DNA from: Verrucomicrobiota bacterium
GTDB taxonomy: Bacteria > Verrucomicrobiota > Verrucomicrobiia > Limisphaerales > JACDHS01
NCBI GenBank assembly: GCA_013820875.1
Contig: JACDHS010000005.1
Span: 1 to 64,000, forward strand
Direction of reading: 5' to 3'
Length of the DNA: 64,000 nt
Shown: positions 62,601 through 64,000 of the stretch, piece by piece
Numbering within the stretch: position 1 is the stretch's first letter
How the letters are laid out: each line of letters opens with the position of its first letter
Program-made: the position numbers and the translations under genes
The notes under the pieces: model-generated
Told to the model about the DNA's origin: nothing
Seen by the model: the letters and a program-made list of their open reading frames with translations, nothing else
Database searches by the model: none

Positions 62601-62975
62601 ATGCGCACAATTCCCAGCGTTCTACTGCTCTGCATGTTGTTTCTCGGATGCAAGCACACGCAATCTTTACCGATCGTAGCCGAATACGGCACCGCAGGAG
62701 CGGACAATATCCAAGTCACGATTCGAGGTGATGTAAAGCACCCGGGGAAATATTGGATACCAAATGGAACAACTCTGGCTGGGATTGCGAAAGTATTCGG
62801 TGGCTCCGGCGGACGCGGTGACTTCGGCGGCGTCGGACCATTAAGCGTAATCCTGACACGCGAGATCGCTGGCAAGACAATAAAAACGAAATACTCACTG
62901 CGGCATCAAGAGCAATTAGAGGCGATCCAGTTAAAAGATGGAGACACTCTGCACTATCCCGCTGTATTGTTTTGA
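62601..62975 (+). CDS. SLBB-like lipoprotein
   Basis: The 124-residue product has a lipoprotein signal (TIPSVLLLCMLFLGC, lipobox L-F-L-G-C) and a mature part with an SLBB-like beta-grasp fold ('VTIRGDVKHPGKYWIPNGTT', 'LAGIAKVFGGSGGRGDFGGV', then 'LEAIQLKDGDTLHYPAVLF'). SLBB domains are found in polysaccharide-export and B12-binding proteins, so an envelope role is plausible but unproven. A GTG at 62592 would add three residues. The gene sits between two copies of the inverted-repeat element and is probably transcribed alone. Confidence 0.75.
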   Translation: MRTIPSVLLLCMLFLGCKHTQSLPIVAEYGTAGADNIQVTIRGDVKHPGKYWIPNGTTLAGIAKVFGGSGGRGDFGGVGPLSVILTREIAGKTIKTKYSLRHQEQLEAIQLKDGDTLHYPAVLF

Positions 62976-63003
62976 AGGTGTCCTATGACGCTCTCCTCAC
63001 CCC

Positions 63004-63104
63004 GAATCCCAAAGGGATTCCGCAACAAAGCCCAAGGGTTGCGAGGCACGAGCTACCCTGGGTATAACGTTCTTGAATCAACAACCCCCAAGGGGGTTGC
63101 GCAC
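63004..63104. repeat. Large inverted-repeat element, family C, single arm
   Basis: The sequence repeats the left arm of 62230-62332 with a few changes: gaatcccaaagggattccgc, aagcccaagggttgc, gagctaccctgggta, atcaacaacccccaaggggg. No right arm follows. It abuts the end of the RHS remnant on the other strand. Confidence 0.8.
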
Positions 63105-63310
63105 GGGATTAACAAATACTTCGCATCCCCAGTCACATCATCCGTAAACTGAGTGCTGAAACGAATAGGATTCTTTTGCGCCATTTCACCAGTGGCTCGC
63201 AGAGTTTCACCGAATGGACTGTATGCGTATCTGGCACTTTCGGCACCTTGAACGGCATTAACCAGAAGATCAACATTGCCGTTGCCATAAAACAGTAATT
63301 GATTGCGCAT
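63105..63310 (-). pseudogene. RHS-repeat remnant
   Basis: The minus-strand frame reads 'FYGNGNVDLLVNAVQGAESA', 'RYAYSPFGETLRATGEMAQK' and 'NPIRFSTQFTDDVTGDAKYL'. This matches the RHS-core pattern near the toxin boundary (ARYEYxPFGETLRATGxMAxxNPFRFSTKxTDxETG). The similarity stops where the family C repeat arm begins (63104). The frame has no intact start or end, so this is a fragment of a large RHS gene disrupted by a repeat. Confidence 0.75.
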
Positions 63311-63344
63311 TGTTTATCGCGGCACGTCGTGGCCTAGTTATCAA

Positions 63345-63974
63345 ATGAGGAAGGCGCTTACGTTATTTACCTTGGTTTTCGCGATCTTCGCAAGCTCAAG
63401 CCTTTGCAGCGGAGTTGAAAACAAACCTGGCACCGGAAAGCGCCACTTGGGATGGTTTTTTTTAAATGACAAAATTGAGGTTCCAGTAAAAATTCGATAT
63501 GATTCCTCAAATATTGTAGTAGAAATCGAGACTTCTGTCAGCAATGCTACTTTCAAAAAGGAGTTGCAGACGTGGATTTTAGTGAGGGAAGGAGCAGTGA
63601 TTCCGCACAAATCAGACACTCTGCATGTTTCTGGAACCGACCATCTGTTTTTGCAGGCCGATAACAATGCGAGGACACCATTGGGAGTTGTCCTAAAAGT
63701 CGAGGATGTGTTCCACACATTTCGAATACAACCTAGAGTAGCAGGCGCTTCTGACGAGGCACAATATCTTATTGATCAGCTACTTGCAACTCCAAAGGTT
63801 GATCAAGAGGCATTTGAGACTTCCAAATCCACACCAGCCTCCGTGCCGCACGTTAGGATTGGCAACCTCAAGCAGCAACTTTCTAGGATGGGCGTTGAAG
63901 TTAAGTGGTTGCCCTCAACAAAGAGCTACGAAATAAAAACGCAACGTGTCGATAGAGAACGGCAGGTTTTTTAA
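63345..63974 (+). CDS. Exported protein of unknown function
   Basis: A 209-residue product with a signal peptide ('KALTLFTLVFAIFASSSLCS'). I do not recognise the family. The N-terminal half is beta-rich ('KIEVPVKIRYDSSNIVVEIE', 'FLQADNNARTPLGVVLKVED'). The C-terminal half has a helical stretch and ends in a charged tail ('KTQRVDRERQVF'). A TTG at 63303 opens the frame, but the ATG at 63345 gives the proper signal. It lies next to the RHS remnant on the opposite strand. A role in the surface of the cell is likely from the signal only. Confidence 0.6.
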   Translation: MRKALTLFTLVFAIFASSSLCSGVENKPGTGKRHLGWFFLNDKIEVPVKIRYDSSNIVVEIETSVSNATFKKELQTWILVREGAVIPHKSDTLHVSGTDHLFLQADNNARTPLGVVLKVEDVFHTFRIQPRVAGASDEAQYLIDQLLATPKVDQEAFETSKSTPASVPHVRIGNLKQQLSRMGVEVKWLPSTKSYEIKTQRVDRERQVF

Positions 63975-64000
63975 TTCTGTTGGCTGGTCGGCTCGCAATA

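Overview
The window looks like chromosomal DNA from a Gram-negative verrucomicrobial bacterium, probably near Pedosphaera/Limisphaerales. This is an inference. It rests on the envelope genes (lnt, lplT, aas), Bat-type proteins, a DUF1552 protein, a DUF1080/PmoA-like protein beside a Tat-exported Gfo/Idh/MocA oxidoreductase, very large glycine-rich exported proteins, and abundant palindromic intergenic repeats. There is no phage, integron, plasmid backbone, rRNA, CRISPR array or tRNA that I can see. GC content and codon usage were not computed.

Layout. 0.4-3.2 kb: two tandem paralogous membrane-anchored proteins of unknown function. 3.6-6.4 kb: remnant of a glycosidase, then a glycosyltransferase and UDP-galactopyranose mutase (galactofuranose glycan). 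6.5-12 kb: a small acidic protein, then a minus-strand run (glutaredoxin-like, secreted protein, pdxJ, acpS) and a DUF1552 protein. 12-14.4 kb: exported Ig/BACON/FG-GAP protein. 14.9-16.8 kb: TPC-type metal P-type ATPase. 16.8-19.1 kb: hisB, ECF sigma factor, anti-sigma-like protein and a small exported protein, tightly coupled. 19.4-25.6 kb: marR-lplT-lnt-aas-hydrolase, an operon that brings together the enzyme that makes lysophospholipid (Lnt), its flippase (LplT) and its reacylase (Aas). 25.8-33.2 kb: lipoprotein, iron alcohol dehydrogenase, and a 1,896-residue exported protein with six glycine-rich repeats of about 255 residues. 33.6-37.9 kb: coiled-coil membrane protein and a cobalamin methyl-transfer module (UroD-type methyltransferase, 62-residue protein, corrinoid protein). 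38-43.2 kb: M28 peptidase, hypothetical protein, a 1.2 kb gene-poor stretch, and a sugar isomerase-like protein. 43.7-47.2 kb: five-gene plus-strand cluster (DUF2934-like, phosphoribosyltransferase, erythromycin-esterase family, DUF5335-like, alpha/beta hydrolase). 47.2-53 kb: gatB, a decayed toxin-antitoxin pair, rnhC, mutY and a eukaryotic-type UGPase. 53-59.4 kb: batD, batE, a DUF1080-DUF1080-PmoA-like fusion and an oxidoreductase. 59.4-64 kb: EamA transporter, methyltransferase, WYL regulator, an SLBB lipoprotein, an RHS remnant and an exported hypothetical protein.

The most distinctive non-coding content is several families of palindromic or inverted-repeat elements between genes. One contributes the N-terminus of batE and another encloses the mutY start codon. 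The best candidates for less-described biology are the lysophospholipid-cycle operon, the cobalamin methyltransferase module with its 62-residue partner, the phosphoribosyltransferase/esterase/hydrolase cluster and the giant repeat protein.
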